9,286 bases of DNA, taken from positions 1-9,286 of the forward strand of contig JALOPD010000133.1 of NCBI GenBank assembly GCA_025454075.1. The letters run 5' to 3'. Every line of letters starts with the position of its first letter. Positions within the stretch are counted from its first letter, which is position 1. Positions 1-6,491 of this stretch are shown here, in pieces. Under the pieces are notes generated by a model. The model was not told the origin of the DNA and did not search any database. It saw nothing but the letters and a program-made list of their open reading frames with translations. A program made the position numbers and the translations under genes. This DNA is from Desulfobacterales bacterium (GTDB lineage: Bacteria; Desulfobacterota; Desulfobacteria; Desulfobacterales; UBA2174_A).

Positions 1-157
1 TGCGCTCGATGCCTGTGCCGTGCACGCCCTTGTGGGTGATGAGGTGCTGCAGCAGGTCCCCCTCGCCGCAGCCCAGATCGACCACCTGCGAGCCCGGCTT
101 GATCCAGGAGGCGATGATCTGCAGGTCATAGCGCATGCGGCTATCGGCCGAGCTCAT
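1..157 (-). CDS. metW: Methionine biosynthesis protein MetW (N-terminal part, runs off window)
   Basis: Only the first 52 codons are inside the window; the gene continues past the left edge. The ATG at 157-155 is preceded by a GGAAAG ribosome site about 8 bases upstream. The visible protein has an early RYDLQIIASWI segment, then a VVDLGCGEGDLLQHL segment at about residues 25-39. That is the glycine-rich S-adenosylmethionine-binding motif I of class I methyltransferases, in the form typical of MetW. MetW is encoded beside MetX in many proteobacteria and is needed with it for homoserine acylation; its own methyltransferase activity, if any, is not settled. The start lies 17 bases inside the 3' end of metX in another frame, so the two are probably translationally coupled. 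Family assignment is firm from the motif and the neighbour; the C-terminal two thirds cannot be judged. Confidence 0.9.
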   Translation of the reverse strand, partial: MSSADSRMRYDLQIIASWIKPGSQVVDLGCGEGDLLQHLITHKGVHGTGIER

Positions 158-1313
158 GGTGGATTCTTTCCAGAAACCCGTGAATCAGCGTTTTCAAGCG
201 TTCGCCCGGGATCAGGAAGGCGTCGTGGCCCCACTCGGCTTCGATTTCGCAGAAACTTACGTCGCGGCCGTTCTTTTTAAGCGCCTTGACAATGTCACGG
301 GCCTGGTAGGTCGGGTAGAGCCAGTCCGAGGTGAACGAAATCACAAGAAATTTCGCTCGGGTCTTGGACAGCGCCCTGACGGCCGAACCCTCGCCGTGCT
401 GTTTTCCCAGGTCGTAGTAATCGGCCGCCTTGGTGATGTAGAGAAACGAGTTGGCGTCAAAACGGTCGACGAACTTGCGGCCCTGATAGCGCAGGTAGCT
501 TTCGACCTGGAAATCGGCGTCGAAGTTGAAGGAGAAATCATTCTTGTCCTGCAGCCGGCGCCCGAACTTCAACCGCATGGACTCGTCGGACAGATAGGTG
601 ATGTGGCCGATCATGCGGGCCACGGCCAGCCCCAAGGCCGGCTTGGCGCCGCTGTAATAGTCGCCGTGGTTCCAGTTGGGGTCGGCCATGATGGACTGGC
701 GCGCGACCTCGTTGAAGGCGATGGCCAGGGCCGAGTGCCGCATGGTGGTGGCCAGAGGAACGGCGGAAGCGACCATTTCCGGGTAGCGGACGCACCACTC
801 CAGCACCTGCATGCCGCCGATCGACCCGCCCACGACGCACAGCAGCCGTTCGATGCCGAGGTGCTCGATCAACGCTTTCTGGGCCGCCACCATGTCGCCG
901 ATGGTGACCACCGGAAAATCCAGCCCATACGGACGGCCGGTCGCCGGGTTGACGGAGCTGGGGCCGGTCGACCCCAGGCAGCTGCCGATGATGTTGGAGC
1001 AGATCACAAAAAACTTGTCGGTGTCGATGCCCTTGCCGGGGCCGACCATGCAGTCCCACCAGCCGGGCTTCTCGTCCTGGGCCGAGTAATACCCGGCCGC
1101 GTGGGAGTCCCCGGAAAGGGCGTGCAGGACGAGAACGGCATTGCGCCGGTCCGGTGCCAGGGCGCCGTAGGTTTCATAGGCGATGGTCACCGGCCCGAGT
1201 CGCGCGTCGCTCTCCAATTTCATCTCGGACGGCGGTTCGGCGAAGGTGAAAAATTTCTTCTCGACAAGGCCGACCGAAACCAGGTCCTTGTCGTGTTGAA
1301 TGTATTCGCTCAT
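141..1313 (-). CDS. metX: Homoserine O-acetyltransferase (MetX family)
   Basis: This 390-residue alpha/beta hydrolase-fold enzyme transfers an acyl group from acyl-CoA to the hydroxyl of L-homoserine, the first committed step of methionine synthesis, in the cytoplasm. Visible features are the LVLHALSGDSH segment (61-71), the nucleophile elbow VGGSIGGMQ with Ser164, and the other triad members Asp330 (in TSDWLYP) and His363 (in WGHDAF). The length is normal for the family. The N-terminus (MSEYIQHDKDLVSVGLVEKKFF) fits MetX proteins and supports the ATG at 1313, although the ribosome site is weak. Some MetX-family enzymes use succinyl-CoA instead of acetyl-CoA, and I cannot decide this from sequence alone. 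metW overlaps the 3' end by 17 bases. A possible promoter lies in the 108 bases upstream. No SAM riboswitch is visible there. Confidence 0.95.
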   Translation of the reverse strand: MSEYIQHDKDLVSVGLVEKKFFTFAEPPSEMKLESDARLGPVTIAYETYGALAPDRRNAVLVLHALSGDSHAAGYYSAQDEKPGWWDCMVGPGKGIDTDKFFVICSNIIGSCLGSTGPSSVNPATGRPYGLDFPVVTIGDMVAAQKALIEHLGIERLLCVVGGSIGGMQVLEWCVRYPEMVASAVPLATTMRHSALAIAFNEVARQSIMADPNWNHGDYYSGAKPALGLAVARMIGHITYLSDESMRLKFGRRLQDKNDFSFNFDADFQVESYLRYQGRKFVDRFDANSFLYITKAADYYDLGKQHGEGSAVRALSKTRAKFLVISFTSDWLYPTYQARDIVKALKKNGRDVSFCEIEAEWGHDAFLIPGERLKTLIHGFLERIHHELGR

Positions 1314-1351
1314 CGCAAGCCCATATACCCGTTATCCCTCGACAATTCAAA

Positions 1352-1379
1352 ACCATAGCAGCGCCGGCGGGCAACGCAA
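1352..1379 (-). promoter_or_regulatory. Possible sigma70 promoter for metX-metW
   Basis: On the minus strand TTGCGT (1379-1374, 3 of 6 consensus) and TATGGT (1357-1352, 4 of 6) are separated by 16 bases. They sit about 40 bases before the metX start, which would give a leader of roughly 30 nucleotides. The match is moderate, so metX may instead be read through from the upstream HTH gene. Confidence 0.35.
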
Positions 1380-1421
1380 GCGGAGCGCCGACGCGAACAG
1401 CTGCCGCGACGGGCCGGGTCT

Positions 1422-1799
1422 TCAGAGGGCGATCTGGGATGTGAACACGGGGCAGCTGCGGCAGAAAGCCATTTTGCCTTCCCAGCTGCCCTGGTCGGCG
1501 CCGCTGCAGAGGCTCCCGTTGACGAGCCAGCACAGGTCGCCGCATTTGAATTCGGCGGCCGGGCACTGCGCCCTGCGGCCGGGTGGGCAGTCCTTCATCT
1601 CCCAGCAGAGCGGGCGGGCACCGGTCAGGGTCTGCCGCGACACCAGGAAGTAAAGCTGGCGCTCGACGGCCGGCGGGACCGCGCGCCAACCTTGCTCATA
1701 GCTGTGCACCGCCTTGAGGGACACCCCCAGCAGCTGGGCCATCTGCTTCTGGGTCTTTTCGAGCCTTTTCCTCACACGCTTGAATTCGCTGCGGTCCAT
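1422..1799 (-). CDS. HTH protein with cysteine-rich two-CW domain
   Basis: A 125-residue protein in two parts. Residues 1-55 look like a Cro/XRE-type helix-turn-helix, with TQKQMAQLLGVSLKAVHSYE as the expected helix 2-turn-helix 3 segment, and so should bind DNA. Residues 65-116 contain eight cysteines (65, 71, 79, 86, 90, 98, 113, 116), two of them followed by Trp (CW at 65-66 and 90-91). This matches the two-CW domain proteins I recall mainly from Desulfobacterota. Such a cluster probably binds zinc or an iron-sulfur centre, which would make the protein a candidate redox or metal sensor; no target is known to me. The start has AGGA about 8-9 bases upstream and its own good promoter. Its stop lies 108 bases before metX, so control of metX is possible but unproven. 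Confidence 0.85.
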   Translation of the reverse strand: MDRSEFKRVRKRLEKTQKQMAQLLGVSLKAVHSYEQGWRAVPPAVERQLYFLVSRQTLTGARPLCWEMKDCPPGRRAQCPAAEFKCGDLCWLVNGSLCSGADQGSWEGKMAFCRSCPVFTSQIAL

Positions 1800-1848
1800 C
1801 GGCTTTTTCCTGTGGAGGGTTGGAGCGGGAGCGCTTTATTTGAGGGCC

Positions 1849-1877
1849 ATGATCCTACATGGTAGTAGCCCTGTCAA
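1849..1877 (-). promoter_or_regulatory. Sigma70-type promoter for the two-CW HTH gene
   Basis: The minus strand carries a perfect TTGACA (1877-1872), a 17-base spacer and GATCAT (1854-1849, 4 of 6 consensus), about 50 bases before the ATG at 1799. The surrounding DNA is clearly more AT-rich than the genes, as expected for a promoter. This suggests the gene is transcribed independently of the phosphoesterase upstream. Confidence 0.55.
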
Positions 1878-1929
1878 TGTAAAATTTCATATTGGAATAA
1901 AACACCCGCCCCTAAAGCGGTAGAATCTT

Positions 1930-3090
1930 TTATTTCAGGGTGATCACCACGATCTCGGGCGAAGCGCCTGTGCGCATCGGCGGCCCCCAGGTGCCGATGC
2001 CGCTCGATGTGAAGAGACTGAAGTCGCCCACGCGGTGCAGCCCGTAATCGTAGCCGTTGTAAATCCAGCGGGTGAGGTGGCCGAACGGAAACATCTGCCC
2101 CTTGTGCGTGTGACCCGAGAGCTGAAGCGACACGCCCAGTTCGCGGCTGAGGGCAAAGGAGGTGTCTGGCCGCCAGTAGGTCGCCGTGCGGCGGTCCTGG
2201 GTCCCGTCCGTACGGATGTCGGTCGGCGTGTGAAACAAAAGGATCAGGGGCCGCTGGCCTGCCGATGGATCCAGGGCCTGCTCCAGCCCCCGGATCTGGC
2301 TTCTGTCCTTGACGCCGGGATAGGCGATGCCCATCAGGTTCAAGCCGTCGACGTCCACCACCTCGTTGAAAAGAACCCGGACGCCCGCCTTTTCCACGAG
2401 ATTCAGGCAGCGCCGCAGGCCGGCATAATCCTCGTGGTTGCCGGTCACGAAAAAGACGCCCCGGCGGGATGACAGGCTTCTCAACGAATCGACGAATTCG
2501 GGCTTGCCGCCGGCCATGCCATCGAAGAGGTCGCCCGTGATGACCACAAGGTCCGGGGCAAGGGCATTGACCCGGTCCGCCAGCCGTTCCATGGAAGCGG
2601 GGGTGTGAAAGTGGCCGAGGTGCAGGTCGGAGAGCTGAACGATGGTGCGGTTGCGCCAGCGGTCGGGCAGTTTTTCAAGCGTGACGTCCACCTGGGTGAG
2701 CACCGGGTGAAAGGCGGCCCAAAACCCGCAGGCCGACCAGGCGAGGGCCAGTGCGACGCACCCACCCGCCACGAACCGGAAGGCCGATTCCGGCACCCCG
2801 AGCAGGTGCAGCAATCCGTACAGAGTCCACGCGGCGGCGACGGCCAAAACCAGCTTGACGGAGAGGGCGAACCACACCGCCGCGAACCGGTAGAAATGAA
2901 TCGTCCAGGGGGCTTCGAGCCAGCGCAGCAGAAAAAAGGCGGCCATGAAGCTCACGGCCAAGAAGGAGAACACCGCCAGCCATACCGCCCGGGCCGCGGG
3001 GTGGCTGATGTCGAACCAGCGCAGCACGAACCGGTAAAGGCTGAAATGCGTGACGGCGGTCAGGGAGAAAAATACGGCAAGAAAGATCAT
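1930..3090 (-). CDS. Membrane-anchored metallophosphoesterase (calcineurin-like, YkuE/YaeI type)
   Basis: A 386-residue protein. The first ~130 residues form about four hydrophobic segments (near 1-21, 35-56, 70-98 and 104-127), placing it in the inner membrane. The rest is a calcineurin-like phosphoesterase domain with all metal-ligand motifs in order: SDLHLG (Asp155, His157), GDLFDG (Asp187), GNHED (Asn218, His219), His287 in FHTP, and GHTHKG (His327, His329). An intact active site implies a working dinuclear metal hydrolase. Relatives cleave phosphoesters such as UDP-diacylglucosamine or other lipid-linked pyrophosphates, but the substrate here cannot be deduced. The ribosome site before the ATG at 3090 is poor; the start was chosen because it gives the first membrane helix. 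It is divergent from the J-domain gene, with 99 bases between the two starts. Confidence 0.88.
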   Translation of the reverse strand: MIFLAVFFSLTAVTHFSLYRFVLRWFDISHPAARAVWLAVFSFLAVSFMAAFFLLRWLEAPWTIHFYRFAAVWFALSVKLVLAVAAAWTLYGLLHLLGVPESAFRFVAGGCVALALAWSACGFWAAFHPVLTQVDVTLEKLPDRWRNRTIVQLSDLHLGHFHTPASMERLADRVNALAPDLVVITGDLFDGMAGGKPEFVDSLRSLSSRRGVFFVTGNHEDYAGLRRCLNLVEKAGVRVLFNEVVDVDGLNLMGIAYPGVKDRSQIRGLEQALDPSAGQRPLILLFHTPTDIRTDGTQDRRTATYWRPDTSFALSRELGVSLQLSGHTHKGQMFPFGHLTRWIYNGYDYGLHRVGDFSLFTSSGIGTWGPPMRTGASPEIVVITLK

Positions 3091-3121
3091 GGGTAGACAC
3101 TCAAGGTGCGGATCGATCCCT

Positions 3122-3149
3122 TTGACGGGCAGCGGGTCAACGTGATAGT
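3122..3149 (+). promoter_or_regulatory. Possible promoter of the J-domain gene, with overlapping inverted repeat
   Basis: On the plus strand TTGACG (3122-3127) and GATAGT (3144-3149, 4 of 6 consensus) are 16 bases apart, about 40 bases before the ATG at 3190. The -35 hexamer is part of the inverted repeat TTGAC (3122-3126) and GTCAA (3136-3140), so the minus strand also reads TTGACC, facing the phosphoesterase gene. No convincing -10 follows on that strand. Confidence 0.35.
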
Positions 3150-3160
3150 GTGGACGACCG

Positions 3161-3184
3161 TCTCAAAATGAACTAGTATTGAGA
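3161..3184. repeat. Inverted repeat just upstream of the J-domain gene start
   Basis: TCTCAA (3161-3166) and TTGAGA (3179-3184) are perfect inverted arms with a 12-base spacer containing the palindrome ACTAGT (3172-3177). The right arm overlaps the presumed ribosome site (TTGAGAG) of the gene starting at 3190. It could be an operator or a weak mRNA hairpin limiting ribosome access; arms this short can also arise by chance. Confidence 0.35.
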
Positions 3185-3189
3185 GCATC

Positions 3190-3942
3190 ATGACCCGCTC
3201 GACGACCCCATACCCCCTGATCAGGGACAACGGCCACATTCGGCGCTGCCTGTCCTGCGGCACCACCGAGAACATGAAGCGCCGGCGCTACTGCTCCATC
3301 GAATGCCGCCAGAAGCTGCGCCACAACCTCAACATGCGCACCGGCCTGCTCCAGACGCTGCAGATCCGCTACGCGACGTTTTATTTCACCGAGGCCCTTA
3401 TCGTGCTGGACATGCTGCCCTACGGGTCCACCGATCTTTTAAGCTTCATCTTCCCGCGGGCCAACGGCCGGAAGCCGGTGGACGATTTCTGCAAGATGTT
3501 CAACTTGCTGGGCAACGCCTGGTGGGAGGAGGTGCGTCGGACCAAGAAACGCTATCTCGCCACGCGCATCATTCTCGGCAAGGCCAAACCCATCGAAGGC
3601 GACATCAACTCCGTCAGGCCCCTGGAGGTGCGGGAGCCCGCGCGCATGGCGCGGTCCATGACCTCGCTCAAGCTCAAGCACAAGGACCTGCACTCGTCGA
3701 ACCTGCAGCAGATCATCAAGCGCGCCTTCCGGCGCCAGGCCAAGAGGCACCACCCGGACCAGGGCGGGGATGCGGCCCTTTTTCGCAAACTGCGCGATGC
3801 GTACGAGCAGCTGATCCGGTGGTCGGAAAACCCCACCTTCACCTCCCGCCGCGGTTTCACCGACAAGTGGTTCTACGAAGGCGGCCTCGACCGCTGGACG
3901 CAGCCGGCGCCGCTGCGAAGCATCCGCGCCGGCGACGAATAG
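3190..3942 (+). CDS. Protein with N-terminal cysteine finger and C-terminal J domain
   Basis: A 250-residue protein. Near the N-terminus, Cys20-x2-Cys23 and Cys35-x3-Cys39 form a likely four-cysteine zinc finger in a strongly basic context. The middle (about 50-165) is a helical, largely basic region I do not recognise. Residues ~167-213 form a J domain: a basic helix II (IIKRAFRRQAKRHH), the HPD tripeptide at 188-190 that stimulates DnaK ATPase, then a helix III-like segment (FRKLRDAYEQLIRW). There is no Gly/Phe region or substrate-binding DnaJ core, so this is a class C J protein that probably directs DnaK to a specific client. The ATG at 3190 has a partial GAGAG ribosome site 4-5 bases upstream. 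It converges on ilvD. I give no gene symbol. Confidence 0.82.
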   Translation: MTRSTTPYPLIRDNGHIRRCLSCGTTENMKRRRYCSIECRQKLRHNLNMRTGLLQTLQIRYATFYFTEALIVLDMLPYGSTDLLSFIFPRANGRKPVDDFCKMFNLLGNAWWEEVRRTKKRYLATRIILGKAKPIEGDINSVRPLEVREPARMARSMTSLKLKHKDLHSSNLQQIIKRAFRRQAKRHHPDQGGDAALFRKLRDAYEQLIRWSENPTFTSRRGFTDKWFYEGGLDRWTQPAPLRSIRAGDE

Positions 3943-3946
3943 GAGT

Positions 3947-4008
3947 TGTCCGGGCATTCAGGCGATCGGTTGTTCGGCCCAACACCCGGACGCCCACAAG
4001 CCCGGACA
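3947..4008. repeat. Degenerate repeats and long-range inverted repeat between convergent genes
   Basis: The 73-base gap between the J-domain gene and ilvD holds perfect 9-base inverted arms, TGTCCGGGC (3947-3955) and GCCCGGACA (4000-4008). On the minus strand there are also two near-copies in tandem, GTCCGGGCTTGTGGGC and GTCCGGGTGTTGGGC. An imperfect inner hairpin (TTGTT, 3969-3973, facing AACA, 3981-3984) lies between the arms. No T-run follows on either strand, so a classical intrinsic terminator is not evident, although the structure could still help separate the converging transcripts. Confidence 0.5.
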
Positions 4009-4015
4009 CCGAAAC

Positions 4016-5689
4016 CTATCTCGGAAACACCGCGCCCTTGTCGGCGCTGGAAACCAGTTCGGCATAGCGGGCCAGGTAACCGGTCTTGATCTTCGGCTTG
4101 AACGCGGGCAGCGCGGCGAGCCGGCGCTTGATCTCCTGCTGGGCCAGCCGCACGTTCAGGCGCTTGCCGGGGATGTCGATCTGGATGATGTCGCCCTCCC
4201 GCAGTGCGGCGATCGGCCCCCCGGCGGCCGCCTCCGGCGAAATGTGGCCGATGGCGGAGCCGCGGCTGGCGCCCGAGAAGCGGCCGTCGGTGATCAGCGC
4301 CACCTCTTTGTCCATGCCCATGCCCGCCAGGGCCGAGGTCGGAGAGAGCATTTCCTGCATGCCGGGGCCGCCCTTGGGGCCCTCGTAGCGCACCACCACC
4401 ACATCGCCCTTGCGGACCCGGCCGCCCACGATGGCCTTGAAGGCATCCTCCTCCGAGTCGAAGATCCGCGCCGGGCCGCTGTGCGTCAACATTTCCTCCG
4501 ACACCGCCGCCTGTTTGACGATCGCGCCCTGCGGGGCCAGGTTCCCCTTGAGCACGGCCAGGCCTCCGGTGCGGTGCACGGGGTTTTTCAGGGTGCGGAT
4601 GACCGCCTTGTCTCTGGTGCCGGCTTTGACGGCGTCGAGCATCTTGCCGACCGGCTTGCCGAAGACGGTCATGGCCTTCTCGTTGATCAGCCCGCCCTTG
4701 CGGAGCTCCGCCATTACGGCGGGGATGCCGCCGGCGTGGAAGAAATCGACCACATGGTGCGGCCCGGCCGGAGCGAGCGAAGTCAAGTGCGGCGTCTTGT
4801 CCGTAAATTTGCCGAAGTCCGCCAGCGTGACATCCACTTCGGCGTAGTAGGCAATGGCCGGCAGGTGCAGGGCGCTGTTGGTGGAGCCGCCGAGCGCCAT
4901 GTCGGTGGCGATGGCGTTGTAGAAGGCCTCGCGCGTCATGATGTCCAAAGGCCGGATCTTGTTTTTGACGAGCTGCACGGCCGCCTGCCCGGTCTGCTTG
5001 GCGATCCAGATGCGGTCGGCGTAGACGGCGGGGGCGCTGCCGCCCAACGGCAGCGTCATGCCGAGGGCCTCCGAGAGGTTGCTCATGGTGTTGGCGGTAA
5101 ACATGCCGGCGCAGGAGCCGGCCCCGGGGCAGGCGGCGCACTCGAATTTCTTGAGCTCGCCGGCCGTGATCTTGCCCCCCCTGAACCGGCCGACGGCCTC
5201 GAAGACCTTGTCCAGACCGGTGTCCTTGCCGTGCAGCCGGCCCGGCAGCATGGGCCCGCCCGGCAGGAAAATGGCGGGGATGTTCAACCGCGCCGCCGCG
5301 ATCAGCATGCCGGGGATGATCTTGTCGCAGGAGGCCATCATCACGAGCCCGTCAAAGGGGTGCGCCATGGCCATGATCTCCAGGGAATCGGCGATGAGCT
5401 CCCGGCTCGGCAGCGAATATTTCATGCCGACGTGGTTCATGGCGATCCCGTCGCAGACGCCGATGGTGTTGAAGACGACCGGCGTCCCGCCGGCGGCGTA
5501 GATGCCGGCCTTGACGGCATCCACCAGCTTGTCGAGGTGGGAATGCCCGGGGATGATCTCGTTGAACGAGTTGGCGACGCCGATGATCGGCCGGTCCATT
5601 TCCCAGTCCGTGAAGCCTTCCGCCCGCAGCAGGGAGCGGTGGGGCGCCCGTTCCGGGCCCTTGGTCATCAGATCGCTGCGTCTGGCCAT
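4016..5689 (-). CDS. ilvD: Dihydroxy-acid dehydratase
   Basis: A 557-residue enzyme, normal length for IlvD. It dehydrates 2,3-dihydroxy-isovalerate and 2,3-dihydroxy-3-methylvalerate to the 2-keto acids that lead to valine, leucine and isoleucine. Family landmarks are all present: VCDGIAMNH (Mg ligand Asp80), [10 protein letters not shown] (Fe-S Cys121, Mg ligand Asp122, carbamylated Lys123), the [15 protein letters not shown] segment (Fe-S Cys193), Glu446 in MQEM, and the catalytic Ser472 in RFSGASRG. A third cluster cysteine could be Cys79 or Cys187; the early PCN cysteine of the Mycobacterium/plant type is replaced by PGH. The ATG at 5689 was chosen because an AGGA ribosome site lies 9 bases upstream and the protein then starts as IlvD proteins do (MARRSDL). 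An open frame continues upstream but lies inside the DUF4390 gene. It follows that gene by 17 bases. Confidence 0.96.
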   Translation of the reverse strand: MARRSDLMTKGPERAPHRSLLRAEGFTDWEMDRPIIGVANSFNEIIPGHSHLDKLVDAVKAGIYAAGGTPVVFNTIGVCDGIAMNHVGMKYSLPSRELIADSLEIMAMAHPFDGLVMMASCDKIIPGMLIAAARLNIPAIFLPGGPMLPGRLHGKDTGLDKVFEAVGRFRGGKITAGELKKFECAACPGAGSCAGMFTANTMSNLSEALGMTLPLGGSAPAVYADRIWIAKQTGQAAVQLVKNKIRPLDIMTREAFYNAIATDMALGGSTNSALHLPAIAYYAEVDVTLADFGKFTDKTPHLTSLAPAGPHHVVDFFHAGGIPAVMAELRKGGLINEKAMTVFGKPVGKMLDAVKAGTRDKAVIRTLKNPVHRTGGLAVLKGNLAPQGAIVKQAAVSEEMLTHSGPARIFDSEEDAFKAIVGGRVRKGDVVVVRYEGPKGGPGMQEMLSPTSALAGMGMDKEVALITDGRFSGASRGSAIGHISPEAAAGGPIAALREGDIIQIDIPGKRLNVRLAQQEIKRRLAALPAFKPKIKTGYLARYAELVSSADKGAVFPR

Positions 5690-5706
5690 GAGTGGGATTC
5701 CTTTCC

Positions 5707-6276
5707 TCAGAACGTGAAGTTGATGATATACCAATCCGTTTCCTCGTCCCAGAAGGAGATGAAAAACAGGACGTGGTGGAGACTGAACGGCAGGCTTCTC
5801 TTGCTCACCTCCGCTTTGGTGAGCAGTTCGTATTGGGAGCCCTTCTGCATGCGGTTCAGCGCGACGATGGTGAAGTTGTCGATCCGGTTCATCCACTGTT
5901 GCGCTTCTTCAAAGGAAGGGGTGGTCTCCGCTTCGTTGCCCTTCCAAGAGCGCCGCACGGTGAACTCTTTTTTCAAATTGTCGTACCGGATCGTGTGCAC
6001 CACGCGGAGATCGGCGATTTTCTGATCGACCCAGAGGTCGCGCACTTGCTCCAGTCGGATGATGAACGCAAAAGCGGCCGGGGTTCCATCCAAAACCTGG
6101 CGTTTTATTTTTTCGGAAAAGGAACCTTCCAGCTGAAGGTGGAGCACCAGATCGGCATTGGTGTTTGAAACCGTGATGTTGGTCAACGTGGGGGCCTGGC
6201 CGGCCGCGGCCTGCAGGGCAAACATCAGGAAGCAGGCCAGGAGGCTGCAGAAAATGTGCTTGACCGACAAAACCAT
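5707..6276 (-). CDS. DUF4390 domain-containing secreted protein
   Basis: A 189-residue protein with an N-terminal signal peptide (hydrophobic residues 8-25, small residues AAAGQA before the mature part), so it is probably periplasmic or outer-membrane associated. The mature part matches what I recall of DUF4390: a beta-rich domain with an [17 protein letters not shown] segment (57-73), then [21 protein letters not shown] (81-101), and an ending of [16 protein letters not shown] (174-189). No catalytic motif is visible and the family function is unknown to me. In other proteobacteria DUF4390 genes often sit beside a membrane histidine kinase, but here the next gene is ilvD. A good promoter lies upstream, while the ribosome site (AAGGGG) is about 13 bases from the ATG at 6276. 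Confidence 0.85.
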   Translation of the reverse strand: MVLSVKHIFCSLLACFLMFALQAAAGQAPTLTNITVSNTNADLVLHLQLEGSFSEKIKRQVLDGTPAAFAFIIRLEQVRDLWVDQKIADLRVVHTIRYDNLKKEFTVRRSWKGNEAETTPSFEEAQQWMNRIDNFTIVALNRMQKGSQYELLTKAEVSKRSLPFSLHHVLFFISFWDEETDWYIINFTF

Positions 6277-6314
6277 CGCGGATTGGCCACCCCTTGGTGC
6301 GTTTGAATACCGGA

Positions 6315-6343
6315 GTAATATCCGATCGTTTCTTCGATGGCAA
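6315..6343 (-). promoter_or_regulatory. Sigma70-type promoter for the DUF4390-ilvD operon
   Basis: The minus strand has TTGCCA (6343-6338, 5 of 6 consensus), a 17-base spacer and TATTAC (6320-6315, 4 of 6). It sits 39 bases before the DUF4390 start, giving a leader of about 30 nucleotides, too short for a leader-peptide attenuator of the ilv type. The 17-base gap between the two genes means ilvD is most simply served by this promoter. Confidence 0.6.
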
Positions 6344-6406
6344 GCGCTTTCAGGGGCTTGGAAGAGGTGCCGATGGCCGCGTGGCGGGTGATGCTTTCAT
6401 TGGGGA

Positions 6407-6435
6407 TTGTGGGGGCGGCGGCCTTTTGATATGAT
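6407..6435 (+). promoter_or_regulatory. Possible sigma70 promoter for the comM-like gene
   Basis: TTGTGG (6407-6412, 3 of 6 consensus) and TATGAT (6430-6435, 5 of 6) are separated by 17 bases, about 55 bases before the start at 6492. The promoter is back to back with the DUF4390-ilvD promoter in a 215-base divergent gap. No other structure stands out in that gap. Confidence 0.45.
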
Positions 6436-6491
6436 CCGCTGTCATTCTTCAGACCCCGCCCATCGCGGGATAACCTCTCACAGGAGTCCAT

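Noticed and set aside
135..1358. Long plus-strand open frame of 407 codons antisense to metX
   Set aside because: It is the mirror of metX in GC-rich DNA. Its translation is low-complexity (rich in Gly, Val, Asp, Arg) and matches no family, whereas the minus strand gives an intact catalytic triad.
1314..1421. SAM riboswitch or other leader before metX
   Set aside because: The gap is 108 bases and the likely leader about 30; no multi-stem aptamer architecture is recognisable.
1906..1920. CCGC/GCGG hairpin followed by GTGTTTTATT on the minus strand after the phosphoesterase gene
   Set aside because: The position suits a terminator, but the stem is only four pairs and the T-run is interrupted, so it is too weak to list.
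3303..4067. Plus-strand open frame in another phase of the J-domain gene
   Set aside because: Its translation is rich in Arg, Ala, Pro and Gln, as expected for a shifted frame; the other frame has the finger cysteines and the HPD motif.
4244..6025. Long plus-strand open frame of 593 codons antisense to ilvD and part of the DUF4390 gene
   Set aside because: It runs across two well-supported minus-strand genes, has a compositionally biased translation and no recognisable motif.
6225..6491. Possible small minus-strand gene upstream of the DUF4390 gene
   Set aside because: It overlaps the DUF4390 start and covers the divergent promoter region, and its translation has no family features.
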